Of a stretch of DNA of 64,000 bases, positions 45,749 to 55,156 are shown in pieces (positions within the stretch are counted from its first letter, which is position 1; every line of letters starts with the position of its first letter). The notes below the pieces were generated by a model that was not told the DNA's origin, did no database searches, and saw only the letters and a list, made by a program, of their open reading frames with translations. The translations under genes were made by a program, and so were the position numbers. This stretch comes from an uncultured Senegalimassilia sp. (GTDB lineage: Bacteria; Actinomycetota; Coriobacteriia; Coriobacteriales; Eggerthellaceae), in assembly GCA_934630815.1 (NCBI GenBank), contig CAKTWI010000003.1, positions 33,756 to 97,755 of the forward strand, given 5' to 3'.

Positions 45749-46184
45749 ACGGGCTTGTGCGGAATAAGTCTGTTTGGCAATCGATCGGAACGATTGGCTT
45801 TCCACGAACGGACGATTAAAAGCGATTCAACGGCATCCATGAGAAATGGAAGTCGTTGGATAAAGAATGAGTGACAAACAGAGGGGGCTGGTCCCGGAAG
45901 CGTTCCGGGACCAGCCCCCTCTTACTGTAGCTTGGCGTCTTGCGGTGTCCAGCGGGTTGCATAGCGTTGAAGTTGATTTCAGGACCATGCCTTATTCACG
46001 GAGCAGGCGATCATGTTGTCCATCGATTCAGAGGTTGAACTTTATGCAGGGACTCGAGATTGAATAGTCTTGCAATAAAACTTTATGTCGTCCTGCGGCG
46101 GGATGAACTCCGTAGTGTTGGACAAACCCCTGAAACTTCCTTTAAGAAAGCCATTAGCTAGTTAAGATTGGTGAAGGGATGTGG
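45749..46184. other. Convergent gap between ddl and the orphan at 46185
   Basis: It holds the very strong hairpin at 45880-45922. The remaining 260 bases show no gene. Confidence 0.5.
45880..45922. terminator. 20-bp perfect hairpin after ddl
   Basis: AGAGGGGGCTGGTCCCGGAA pairs perfectly with its complement around a 3-base loop. It is 131 bases past ddl and lacks a clear T-run on either strand. Confidence 0.55.
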
Positions 46185-46829
46185 CTAGAACAGCCCACAG
46201 CTTTTCAATCCGAATACCGCCAATGCGACCAACGCAAGCAAGAATGCCCAGCTGATCAAAAAACAGCCCTTGTTCCCTTCCCTGCTTTTCTGGACCATCA
46301 GGTCGGTGAAGCCACGGGATTTCTTGAGGATGGCGGTATGACTGTCGCCCTTGGGCATGTCGGCTCGCTGCGAAGGCTGCCAGGTTCCGTGAGAATCGAG
46401 AATCGATTGCACACCCTGGTTCTTGATGTCGATGCGTGGGCGTATGCCTTGCGAAAGCGACTTCATGGTCGTGCGCATGAAGGTATCGAAATCCGATTGA
46501 TGCACCTTGTCGTAGCAGAAGAGGGCGACTTCGCCCCAGTAGAAACCCGGTTCCGGTTGATCGGTGAAAGCTACGAACGATAAGACGGCATGTATTTCCC
46601 AGCTTTTAGCGGCTAACAGGTTGAGTTTGTGGGACGTTTGCTCATCAAGGTAGCCTAATACATCGCCATAATCGTTCACGACCCATGCGCGTGTTTGGCC
46701 TTCCAAGGGTTTAAATTCGATATTGAAAACGTCGCCGATGATGCAATTTGATCCAAGCAGAATCGCCGCATCTTTCTTTGAAGTGGTGTCAAAGCGGGCG
46801 TATGCGCCGTAATAGCAATCGGGCAGCAT
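46185..46829 (-). CDS. Tail-anchored protein of unknown function with a HIRAN-like region
   Basis: This 214-residue protein starts MLPDCYYGAYARFDTTSKKD with AGGAG upstream. I do not recognise its family. Residues 10-110 form an alpha/beta region. A stretch VNDYGDVLGYLDEQTSHKLN followed by hydrophobic strands recalls HIRAN domains, which bind DNA or protein ends, but this is weak. After a charged linker the last ~27 residues are hydrophobic (FLISWAFLLALVALAVFGL), a C-terminal membrane anchor that leaves the main domain in the cytoplasm. It diverges from the DinG gene; the 155-base gap between them holds both promoters. Confidence 0.7.
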   Translation of the reverse strand: MLPDCYYGAYARFDTTSKKDAAILLGSNCIIGDVFNIEFKPLEGQTRAWVVNDYGDVLGYLDEQTSHKLNLLAAKSWEIHAVLSFVAFTDQPEPGFYWGEVALFCYDKVHQSDFDTFMRTTMKSLSQGIRPRIDIKNQGVQSILDSHGTWQPSQRADMPKGDSHTAILKKSRGFTDLMVQKSREGNKGCFLISWAFLLALVALAVFGLKSCGLF

Positions 46830-46984
46830 GGGGTCTCCTATCTGAAATGAAGTGAAAAAAGCGTAACACAAACGAAGAACCGGAATACCCGGCATCCATC
46901 GATGCCGGCTGACTTACAATAAGAAGGTTACAAAGTGATAGAAGCAAACATGGAAGCATCCATGTGGGAGATAAGGAATATGCC

Positions 46985-49900
46985 GTGCGTGGTGATTTGC
47001 TCGCATATATCAGTGATGGAACCCCTCAAGCGATTATCGATCGCTATGCATCGCTCGCTGATGCTTCGAAAGAAAGCGATTACGGTGAGCTTGACCGCGA
47101 TATCGTCGTTATAGACACTGAGACGACCGGCTTCTCGTTCAATCACGACGAGTTGACGCAGATTGCGGCCGCCCGCATGGATAAGGGCGAGATAGTCGAT
47201 TGGTTCGTAACGTTCGTAAACCCCGGAAAGCCTATTCCGGAAGATGTTGCGCACTTGACCAATATTCACGATGAGGATGTTGCCGATGCTCCTTCTCCTG
47301 AAGAAGCACTTGCGCAGCTTGCCGAATTCGTTGGCGATTCGAAGCTTGTGGCCCATAATGCCGCCTTCGATCGCACCTTCACCACGCGACATCCAAGCGG
47401 CTATCCTTTGCTGGAGAACACCTGGCTTGATTCTTTGGATCTTGCTCGCATTGCTCTTCCCCGCCTGAAATCCCATCGACTTATCGACTTGGTTCGCACC
47501 TTCGGGGCACCGGTTTCCACGCATCGCGCGGATGATGACGTTGCTGCTACGTGCGCCGTGTTCCGTATTTTGCTGGCTGCAGTGGATGCTATGCCGAAGC
47601 CCCTTGTGGCTAAAATCGCATCCCTTGCAACGCCTGAGCAGTGGGAAACCCAGGTTGTTTTCCAGTACTTCGCCGACCATTCCGGCGATGCTGCGGATGT
47701 AGCATCCGATGAGGTTGCCCTAATCGAAGACGCTGCGCATGACATTGTTTCACGTGAAACAAACGAGGGGCAGCTCTCGTGGGCAACGAGTCAGCTGGAT
47801 CTGTTCTCGCTGCAATCCATTCGCCGTGATCGTCTTCGTAAGATTGAAAACAGGCCGAAGGTCGATGCCGATGCGATTGCCTCCGATCCTATGCGCAGTA
47901 TGGAGTACCCCACTGCCGAGGAGATTGCCAAGGCCTTCAGCCAAGAGGGTCTTGTGGGCAACCTGTACAAGAATTACGAGCCGCGCGCCGAGCAGCGAGA
48001 CATGAGCACTTCGGTGCGTGATGCATTCGCTTCTGGGGACAATCTTGTGGTTGAAGCTGGAACCGGCGTCGGTAAATCCATGGCGTATCTGGTTCCTTTG
48101 GCGCTTACCGCGCAGAGGAACGGCATTACCGTCGGTGTGGCAACCAAAACGAATGCTCTGCTTGATCAGCTGGTATTCAAAGAGGTTCCCGCTCTTGCGA
48201 AGGCATTGCGCGCATCCGATCCCGACGCAAAGCCTTTGACGTGTGCGCCGTTGAAGGGCTTCTCCCACTATCCTTGTCTTCGCAAGATTCGCAGCGTGGT
48301 GGATGACGGCGCTGCGATGAAGGAGGTTCAGGGCAAAGAGCTGTCGCAGGCCCTAGCGATGGCGGCGCTGCTTTCGTTTATCGAGCAAACGGAATATGAC
48401 GATATCGATGGCTTGAAGCTTGATTATCGTTTGCTGCCGCGAAAGGTGATCACGACGAGCAGCCAGGAATGTCTGCGCCGCAAGTGCCCGTTCTTCGGTA
48501 ACCTGTGCTTCGTCCACGGGGCGCGCAAGCGTGCCGAAGCTGCGGATATCTTGGTTACCAATCATAGCCTGCTGTTTTGCGACATGGCCGCCGACGGTGG
48601 TTTGCTGCCGCCGGTTCGCTACTGGGCGGTCGATGAGGCCCATGGTGCCGAAAGCGAAGCGCGCCGTGCTTTCTCTATTGAACTCGATGCCGAGAATATC
48701 CTCCGAGAGGCTCGCCGAGTAGCGGCAGATGATGCTCGCAGGAACGTGTTCTCCCGTGCGGAACGTCGTGTGGTCCTGAACGGCGCGAAAGAGGAAAGCG
48801 AAACGCTGTTCTATACGCTCACGCAAAAAGGCAAGAGCGCGGGTGAGGCATATCGTCAGACTGCTGAGGCTTTCTGCGCCAGCCTGAAGGGTCTGCTGTT
48901 CTTCGATACGAACCGGCATGGGCGCGGCTATGAAATCGTTGAACTGTGGGTGAACAGCGATATCCGGAGTTCCGCCACGTTCGGCGACATCGTGGACAAG
49001 GGTGTCGCGATGAGGGAATCTGCCGAGAAGCTGATTGCAGCTTGTCAGAACCTGGTGGCGTATCTTGAGGAAATCGAGAACGCAGCTGCGATACAGCGCG
49101 AGATAGCTGCGATGGCTATCGACTTGAAGGAGCAGGTCAATGCGGTGCAGGTGATCCTCGAAGACCCCAACGAAAGCTATGCGTACGCTGCAACGCTGTG
49201 CCGGAAGAAGGACCGCGTCGGCGAAAAGTTGCAAGGCATGCCCGTTAACGTCGGCGGAAAGCTGAACGATACGCTGTATGCTTCCACGCATTCGGTGGTG
49301 TTCGCGTCGGCAACGCTGTCTGTCAACGGCAGCTTCGATGGATTCACGAACGCCATGGGTCTGGGTCAAGGAGAGTTCTCGCCGGTCAAGACCTGCCAGC
49401 TTGATTCGAGCTACGACTTCGACAAGAACATGACGGTGTACGTTGTTGCCGATATGCCCGAGCCTAATGAGCCTAGCTATATGGCCACCCTGCAAAAGTT
49501 CCTTGTTGAGGCGCATAAAGCGCAGCAGGGTTCGATGCTCACGCTATTTACGAACCGTCGCGAGATGGAGCGTTGCTTCGACTATGTTCAGCCTGAACTG
49601 AAAAGCGATGATTTGCGCTTGGTGTGCCAAAAGTGGGGCGTGTCGGTGAAGGGTCTGCGCGATGACTTCCTTGCTGATGAGCACTTATCGCTGTTCGCGC
49701 TGAAAAGCTTCTGGGAAGGGTTCGATGCCCCGGGTGCAACCCTGAAAGGCGTCGTTATCCCGAAGCTCCCCTTCATGAAGCCGACCGATCCGCTCTCTTG
49801 CGAGCGTGCGGAACGCGATGACCAAGCTTGGCGACATTATGTGCTTCCCGCGGCGGTGCTCGAGGTAAAGCAGGCGGCTGGTCGATTGATCCGTCGTGCC

Positions 49901-50050
49901 GATGACACCGGCGCGCTTATCCTTGCGGATCATAGGTTGGTTTCGAAGAGCTATGGGAAAGTGTTCCTGAACTCCTTGCCAAGCAGCAACATCAAAGTGC
50001 TGCCTGCTGCCCAGATCGTTGCTGAATTGGCGGCAACGAACCGAGGCTGA
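46985..50050 (+). CDS. dinG: DinG-family helicase with N-terminal DEDDh exonuclease
   Basis: This 1021-residue protein joins two enzymes. The N-terminal ~190 residues are a DnaQ-like exonuclease: VVIDTETTGFSFN, LVAHNAAFDRTF and HRADDDVAATCAV give the DEDDh set. The rest is an XPD-like superfamily 2 helicase: EAGTGVGKSMAYLVP, the cysteine cluster in QECLRRKCPFFGNLCF for a possible 4Fe-4S, the box RYWAVDEAHGAE, VFASATLSV and QAAGRLIRRADDTGALILAD. Firmicutes have this fusion. It should unwind and trim DNA or DNA-RNA hybrids. The GTG at 46985 has AAGGA seven bases upstream. A GTG seven codons earlier is possible. parS site 8 lies in the linker and encodes VSRET. Confidence 0.93.
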   Translation: MRGDLLAYISDGTPQAIIDRYASLADASKESDYGELDRDIVVIDTETTGFSFNHDELTQIAAARMDKGEIVDWFVTFVNPGKPIPEDVAHLTNIHDEDVADAPSPEEALAQLAEFVGDSKLVAHNAAFDRTFTTRHPSGYPLLENTWLDSLDLARIALPRLKSHRLIDLVRTFGAPVSTHRADDDVAATCAVFRILLAAVDAMPKPLVAKIASLATPEQWETQVVFQYFADHSGDAADVASDEVALIEDAAHDIVSRETNEGQLSWATSQLDLFSLQSIRRDRLRKIENRPKVDADAIASDPMRSMEYPTAEEIAKAFSQEGLVGNLYKNYEPRAEQRDMSTSVRDAFASGDNLVVEAGTGVGKSMAYLVPLALTAQRNGITVGVATKTNALLDQLVFKEVPALAKALRASDPDAKPLTCAPLKGFSHYPCLRKIRSVVDDGAAMKEVQGKELSQALAMAALLSFIEQTEYDDIDGLKLDYRLLPRKVITTSSQECLRRKCPFFGNLCFVHGARKRAEAADILVTNHSLLFCDMAADGGLLPPVRYWAVDEAHGAESEARRAFSIELDAENILREARRVAADDARRNVFSRAERRVVLNGAKEESETLFYTLTQKGKSAGEAYRQTAEAFCASLKGLLFFDTNRHGRGYEIVELWVNSDIRSSATFGDIVDKGVAMRESAEKLIAACQNLVAYLEEIENAAAIQREIAAMAIDLKEQVNAVQVILEDPNESYAYAATLCRKKDRVGEKLQGMPVNVGGKLNDTLYASTHSVVFASATLSVNGSFDGFTNAMGLGQGEFSPVKTCQLDSSYDFDKNMTVYVVADMPEPNEPSYMATLQKFLVEAHKAQQGSMLTLFTNRREMERCFDYVQPELKSDDLRLVCQKWGVSVKGLRDDFLADEHLSLFALKSFWEGFDAPGATLKGVVIPKLPFMKPTDPLSCERAERDDQAWRHYVLPAAVLEVKQAAGRLIRRADDTGALILADHRLVSKSYGKVFLNSLPSSNIKVLPAAQIVAELAATNRG
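47746..47761. other. parS: parS site 8 (inside dinG)
   Basis: Perfect TGTTTCACGTGAAACA in the linker between exonuclease and helicase domains, read as Val-Ser-Arg-Glu-Thr. Confidence 0.95.
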
Positions 50051-50064
50051 ACCTGGCGGCGTAT

Positions 50065-51405
50065 ATGAGAAGACGAGACGATAAAATCGCCCGAGCAGCT
50101 CATATCAAAGAGAGGACGCACGGAACGTCCAACGAGATATCGTTCAGCGTTCTCGATGCTGCTAAATATAAGGAAACAACTCATCGATTCAGCTTGAGGG
50201 ATTTGCTCGCTACCCGTAGGGATGCGAATGCTCAGAGTGTTTCACGTGAAACAGGCGAACATGTTTCACGTGAAACATCCGGTCGTAAGGCGTCAGTTGG
50301 TTCGCACGCTAACGAAAACGGTGCTGGCAGGCGGCGAAGCGGAGTCTGGTTTAAACAGAAGCAAGCTAAGCAGGCAACCCAACGCAAGAATGCTCTCCAC
50401 GCATCAGGCTATAGCGAAGAAGCTTCGTCTCAGGCGCCGGCTGCTGCTAAGCGCATGTCCATCGAAGAGGAGATAGCGCGAAGAAAAGCGCGCCGTCGCA
50501 AAGGGAGGATTGCTGCGGTATCCGTGGTGGCGGCTGCCTCTTTGGCAATCGTATCCGTTGGCGTTTGGGCGTGGCACTGTCAGGTCACCGAGCAGCAAGG
50601 TTACGAGTCTGAGCTTATGGATGCGCTGAGACTGGTTTCCGAAGCTGATGAGATCATCTTGCAAATTGATGCGATAGTGGATGACCCCTTTGCAGCAGAA
50701 AGCAAAGGGAAGAGGCAAGATGTTCTTCCCTCCGTCGAGCAAACCAAGCAGTTGCTAGTCGATGCTGATGGGAAGGCGCGCAACGTTTCGGAAAAGCTAT
50801 CCGATCCTTCCGTTCGCGAAGTCGCCAATCAAACGGTTATATCGATAACGGCACGCAAAGGCATGATAATGCAAGGCGTGCAGCTGGTTGAGGCGTCGGA
50901 AGATGCTGAGCAGGCGGCGAAGGAATGCGACGCTGCGTGGCAGGTGGTGCTGGACGCGGATGCCAAGGTTCGCGAGGCGACAAAACTTGCCGGACGGAAC
51001 GAGGTCGATGCATCTAGGGAGTGCACCTTGGAAGCAAAGGAAACGTTTTCCAAAAGCCTTGATCAGCTGAAGGTGCTTCAAGCGGATTACCAAACGGCTG
51101 ATGTTTCACCGCTGATCGAGTATGTGGAAAAGCGAATGGAAGCGATGGATTTGGCTGTGCAGTCCGATGAGGCTCTCGCCGCGAAAAACAAGGATGAGGC
51201 CATCGCGCGAAACGATGCTTACAACGCTGCCGAAGAGGAAGCGGCGACGATGGCTGCAGCTTTGCCAAGCGACCCAAAGCAATTGGTCAAAGATGCGTAT
51301 TTCGCAACATGGGCAGAGGTTATCAGAAGCTATTCCGGACAGCGTGCTGCTGCCGGCACCAGTGATGCAGTTATACGTGATTATTTGGGCGCGCAAGGCA
51401 AATAG
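50065..51405 (+). CDS. Single-span membrane protein with basic N-terminus and long helical domain
   Basis: I do not recognise this 446-residue protein. Residues 1-147 are basic and probably disordered, in the cytoplasm, ending KARRRKGR. One span follows (about 148-171, IAAVSVVAAASLAIVSVGVWAW). The rest (about 175-446) is helical and Ala/Glu/Lys-rich with coiled-coil character, outside the membrane by the positive-inside rule. Two parS sites 24 bases apart in the N-terminal part encode VSRET twice (residues 58-62 and 67-71). It starts 14 bases after dinG and precedes the M28-like gene by 55 bases, so the three may be co-transcribed. Confidence 0.8.
   Translation: MRRRDDKIARAAHIKERTHGTSNEISFSVLDAAKYKETTHRFSLRDLLATRRDANAQSVSRETGEHVSRETSGRKASVGSHANENGAGRRRSGVWFKQKQAKQATQRKNALHASGYSEEASSQAPAAAKRMSIEEEIARRKARRRKGRIAAVSVVAAASLAIVSVGVWAWHCQVTEQQGYESELMDALRLVSEADEIILQIDAIVDDPFAAESKGKRQDVLPSVEQTKQLLVDADGKARNVSEKLSDPSVREVANQTVISITARKGMIMQGVQLVEASEDAEQAAKECDAAWQVVLDADAKVREATKLAGRNEVDASRECTLEAKETFSKSLDQLKVLQADYQTADVSPLIEYVEKRMEAMDLAVQSDEALAAKNKDEAIARNDAYNAAEEEAATMAAALPSDPKQLVKDAYFATWAEVIRSYSGQRAAAGTSDAVIRDYLGAQGK
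50238..50253. other. parS: parS site 9 (in coding sequence)
   Basis: Perfect TGTTTCACGTGAAACA, the first of a close pair, read as VSRET. Confidence 0.95.
50262..50277. other. parS: parS site 10 (in coding sequence)
   Basis: Perfect TGTTTCACGTGAAACA, centre 24 bases from site 9, in the same reading frame. Confidence 0.95.
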
Positions 51406-51460
51406 CGTATACTGCAACCCGTATATGCCTTGCTGTAATTGAGGAACGAAAGGCACAAAA

Positions 51461-54400
51461 ATGCCGGATATTAAAGAGCATATCGCATACCTGTCGCAGG
51501 AAATCGGCGCCCGTCCCGCTGGCACCGAAGAGGAACAGCAGGCTGCGTTGTACATTACCGAGCAATTCCAGAAGGAAGCAGGTCTGCCTGCTAACATCGA
51601 GGATTTCAACGGGGTCGGCGACCCTCATCTGCCTAGCATGATCTGCTGCGGCGCAGCTGTGGTGCTCGCCTTGCTGTCGTTGATTGTGCCCGTGCTGAGC
51701 ATCGTCGGGGTTATCGGCTGCCTTGCGGCAGCCGGTTTGTTCGCCGCCGAGTATCTGGACAAGCCCATCATCTCGAAGCTTCTAGGGAAAGGCGTGAGCC
51801 AAAACGTTGTGGCGAAGTATGCCCCCGCAGCGCCTGAGGATGGCGAAGGAGCTCGACGCCGAAAGGTGATCTTGGTGGCTCGTTACGACACCGGCAAGGT
51901 TCGTGCCGAGCTTGCCGGTCCCACGGCGCAGGTTATGCCGCTTGTCGGCAAGATCTCCTTCGGTGCAATGGCTGCCCTCCCCGTGCTGTTGCTCATCAAG
52001 GGTGTTGCCCTGGGGTCGTCCGAAGGTACGCTCACCACGATCTTCACGCTGCTGACCGTTATCGCTATGCTGCTCACCGCTATCCCGCTTGCTCTTGGCG
52101 CATTGCATCAGACCGCAGCCTACAACGAAGGTGCGAATTGCAACGCTTCCGGCGTCGCCACCCTGCTTGAGCTGGCTCGCCGCATCGGTGCGGGCCGCGT
52201 GAGCGAAGCCGAGATCGCCGAGCGCGAGGACGCCCTGATGCATGGACCTGAGGCCGCGTATGAAAGCGGTCTTGTGCCCGAAGGCGCCGAGTTCGTGTAT
52301 TCGTCCCATCCCCGTTCCTCCATGGAGGACGAGGAGAGCCTCATCGCCGCCAAGGCTGCAATCTCGGCGTTGTCCGGCAAGCCCGTCGACGGTATGACTG
52401 CTGAAGAGGTTGAGCGCAACCTTCAGAAGATCGAGCGACACGATCGCGAGGAAGCTGAAGAGGAAGCTCGAATGCAGCGCATGGAGGCGCGCGCCATCGA
52501 GAGCGCCCGCCGTGATGCCGAGCAGGCTCGTCTTGCGGCCGAGCAGGAGCAGCAGCAGGCTCTTGAGGCCCAGCAGGCAGAGGAGGCTGAAAAGGCCCAG
52601 GCTGAGTTTGAGGCCCAGCAGGCAGCAATGCAGCAAGCCGAGCTCGAGGCCCAGCAGGCAGCGGCCCAGCAGGCTGCTATCCAGCAGATGCAGGCGGCTG
52701 TGGAGCAGCAGCGCGCAGCGCAGGCAAGCGTGCCTGATTGGTATGCCCGCGCTCAGGAGAAGGCCAAGAAGCCCCGTAACGCCGAGAAGCCGGCGCAACG
52801 TTCCCGTTACGCTAGCGCCCTTGATGCCGCGGTTGCCGAAAGCGCCGGTCATTTCGCGAAGGCGAACAACATCGTGGAGCATGAGCTTGAGCGCTCCTTC
52901 GATATCGATCGCGATACCATTCGCGAGGTTCGCGCTCCGCAGTGGGCAACCATTGCGCCCGTGCAGCCCGCGGTGCAGCCTGAAACCGAGCAGCCGGTCG
53001 TGAACGCCGCATCCCCAGAAGTCTCCGTGAACGCGGTGTCGGCGGCTGAGCAGGCTGCGCAGATGCAGCAAACCCCCGTGCAGGAGGAGCCTGCCGTCCA
53101 GGCACCTGTGCCGCAGCAGGCAGCACAGCCCGTGCAGCTCGAGGAGCCGCTCGAGGTGGCTTCTGCTGACGAGATCGCGGTTGCGGCGCCTCAGGCCGAT
53201 ACTGCCGTTGCAACCTTCGCCCCCGAACCCTCCGCTCCTGTGTCCGAGCTCGCGGCTGAGCAGATGACCGCTCAGCAGCCCGTCGTGCAGTTCGCCCCCG
53301 CGCAGGTTTCCGCACCGGAACCCGCTCAGACCCAGGTTGTCGCTCCTGCAGAGGTTGCTGACCCCTTCGCCACGGCGGCTACGCCCCCGATTGATGTCAC
53401 GAAGCTCCATCTCGAGGATGTTCCTCCGATGGGCGACGTTCCCATGCCGGCGTTCTTGGATCCGCGCAAGGTGCAGGAAGAAGCCCAGTCCCGTCAATCC
53501 GATGCTCCCCGCTCGGGCAATCGCGTCGATGTGACGCAGGCTGCCATCAACGAGGCTGGCCGTGTCGATGCGGCAAACGCTCCTGCGGTGCCTACGCCCG
53601 CACCTATGCCCAAACCTGCGGATGAGACGGTGCCGGAACTGCAGGCCAAGCCGCTCGATATCCCGGACGCTTCCGTGGTCCCCGCGGCTCCCGTCACCTT
53701 GCCGGAAATCTCTGCGACCGCTCCGGCGGCCCCCGTTGCGGCGGCTGTGAAGCAGCGCGCTCCGCTTGCCGACGTCGAATCCGCCGGCAAGACCGCGGCA
53801 CGCAGCTTGCTGAACCTGCTTCCCTCCATAGGGTCGTCCGACATCAAGGCCGCTCATGAGCAGGAGGATGAAGAGGCTGAGACGTCTGGCGAGAAGAAGG
53901 ATTCCAGGCCTTCCCTGCTCGCATCCCTGCCTTCGCTGTCCGGCTCGATCAAGGCAGCAGATGCGGCTCAGGCCCAGCCGGGTGTAAACGCTGCCGCAAG
54001 CTTCGGCACCGCTGGCGCTACCGGTTCGTTCGCTCCGGTGAGCAGCGAGCTTGCCAGCACCATGGACCCCGAAGACATGTACGTCGATGATGCGGATGAT
54101 TCCGCTTACGACGATCACTTCACCGAAACGGGTGCATTTGCGGGCCCTGGCTACATGGAGATGCCCAAGTCGCGTTTCCGCCGCCTGTTCGACAGGTTCC
54201 TTCATCGCAAGGACGACGAAGAGGATACGCCGCAGGAATGGCTCGACGTGGACGACAACTTCGAGGCCCGCGCCGCCGGAAAGGCGCGCGGCGGCTGGGA
54301 GAGCTTCCAGGAAGAGCATTACGAGCAGGGCGAGTATCAGGGTGATTACGCTGTCGAACCCGATCAGGATGCTGCAGCGTATCCTGGGGCTACGCAGGCT

Positions 54401-55156
54401 CTGCCCGCTTTGCAGAGCGACGACCTCGGCGCAACCCAGGCATGGACGCCTCAGCCGATCGACGTTGAGGCAGCAGGCCAAGAGGCTTCGCAGATCGCGT
54501 ACGACGATTCGTTCAACGTCGACGACGTGGCAGACGACGAGCAGTCCGGGTCCAACCGCTTCCGTCCGTGGCATGGCGGCGCTTACTCCGCACGTCGCAT
54601 GGAGAACAGCAACCTGTCCTCCGAGGAGCTTGCCGACGAAGCGGCCGCGGCGGCGGTGCCCACGCCCGTTGAGCTCAACGAGGAGCTCAACGAGGTGTAC
54701 CAGTTCCGCAACCCCGACATCGATGCCGAGGTGTGGTTCGTGGCTTTGGGCTCCGAGCTTGCTCAGAATTCCGGCATGAAGGCGTTCCTTGAGGCTCATC
54801 AGTCCGAGCTGCGAGGTGCGTTCATCGTCGATATCGATGCTATCGGCGCCGGCGATCTGACCATGATCGAGCGCGAGGGTTTCTTGAAGCCCTCGAAGGC
54901 ATCGTCGCGTATGAAGCGCTACATCCGCAAGGCCTCGCAGGCTACCGGCATCAAGGTGGCATCCGGTGCGCTGCTCGGCGAGGAAAGCGCTGCATCGTAT
55001 GCGGCGAAGCATGGCTGCCAGGTTACCCATCTGGTGGGCATGGAAGGCGGCAAGCCTGCGCTGTACGGCCAGCAGGACGACATCGTCGAGAACATCGACG
55101 AGAAGAAACTGGCCTCCAACGTGGACTTCCTTATGGAGTTGTTGAAGAATATGTAA
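51461..55156 (+). CDS. Split, apparently inactive M28-peptidase-like membrane protein
   Basis: This 1231-residue protein has an M28 aminopeptidase-like fold in two pieces. The N-terminal piece (1-250) has HIAYLSQEIGARPAGTEEE, VILVARYDTG (139-145) and EGANCNASGVATLLELARR (223-241). The C-terminal piece (1085-1231) has WFVALGSELAQNSG and FIVDIDAIGAG. About 830 residues lie between them: a Gln/Ala/Glu coiled coil (about 325-430) and then a Pro/Ala-rich disordered stretch. In M28 enzymes the metal ligands are His in HxD and Asp in GANDNASG. Here they are Arg141 and Cys227, so it should not bind the usual zinc pair. Hydrophobic spans lie at 60-98 and 166-216, so it is membrane-bound. The start has ACGAAAGG upstream. 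It follows the membrane protein at 50065 by 55 bases. Confidence 0.8.
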   Translation: MPDIKEHIAYLSQEIGARPAGTEEEQQAALYITEQFQKEAGLPANIEDFNGVGDPHLPSMICCGAAVVLALLSLIVPVLSIVGVIGCLAAAGLFAAEYLDKPIISKLLGKGVSQNVVAKYAPAAPEDGEGARRRKVILVARYDTGKVRAELAGPTAQVMPLVGKISFGAMAALPVLLLIKGVALGSSEGTLTTIFTLLTVIAMLLTAIPLALGALHQTAAYNEGANCNASGVATLLELARRIGAGRVSEAEIAEREDALMHGPEAAYESGLVPEGAEFVYSSHPRSSMEDEESLIAAKAAISALSGKPVDGMTAEEVERNLQKIERHDREEAEEEARMQRMEARAIESARRDAEQARLAAEQEQQQALEAQQAEEAEKAQAEFEAQQAAMQQAELEAQQAAAQQAAIQQMQAAVEQQRAAQASVPDWYARAQEKAKKPRNAEKPAQRSRYASALDAAVAESAGHFAKANNIVEHELERSFDIDRDTIREVRAPQWATIAPVQPAVQPETEQPVVNAASPEVSVNAVSAAEQAAQMQQTPVQEEPAVQAPVPQQAAQPVQLEEPLEVASADEIAVAAPQADTAVATFAPEPSAPVSELAAEQMTAQQPVVQFAPAQVSAPEPAQTQVVAPAEVADPFATAATPPIDVTKLHLEDVPPMGDVPMPAFLDPRKVQEEAQSRQSDAPRSGNRVDVTQAAINEAGRVDAANAPAVPTPAPMPKPADETVPELQAKPLDIPDASVVPAAPVTLPEISATAPAAPVAAAVKQRAPLADVESAGKTAARSLLNLLPSIGSSDIKAAHEQEDEEAETSGEKKDSRPSLLASLPSLSGSIKAADAAQAQPGVNAAASFGTAGATGSFAPVSSELASTMDPEDMYVDDADDSAYDDHFTETGAFAGPGYMEMPKSRFRRLFDRFLHRKDDEEDTPQEWLDVDDNFEARAAGKARGGWESFQEEHYEQGEYQGDYAVEPDQDAAAYPGATQALPALQSDDLGATQAWTPQPIDVEAAGQEASQIAYDDSFNVDDVADDEQSGSNRFRPWHGGAYSARRMENSNLSSEELADEAAAAAVPTPVELNEELNEVYQFRNPDIDAEVWFVALGSELAQNSGMKAFLEAHQSELRGAFIVDIDAIGAGDLTMIEREGFLKPSKASSRMKRYIRKASQATGIKVASGALLGEESAASYAAKHGCQVTHLVGMEGGKPALYGQQDDIVENIDEKKLASNVDFLMELLKNM

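Noticed and set aside
45867-46067. A 66-codon frame across the 20-bp hairpin
   Set aside because: The frame translates both arms of the hairpin, so it is unlikely to be coding.
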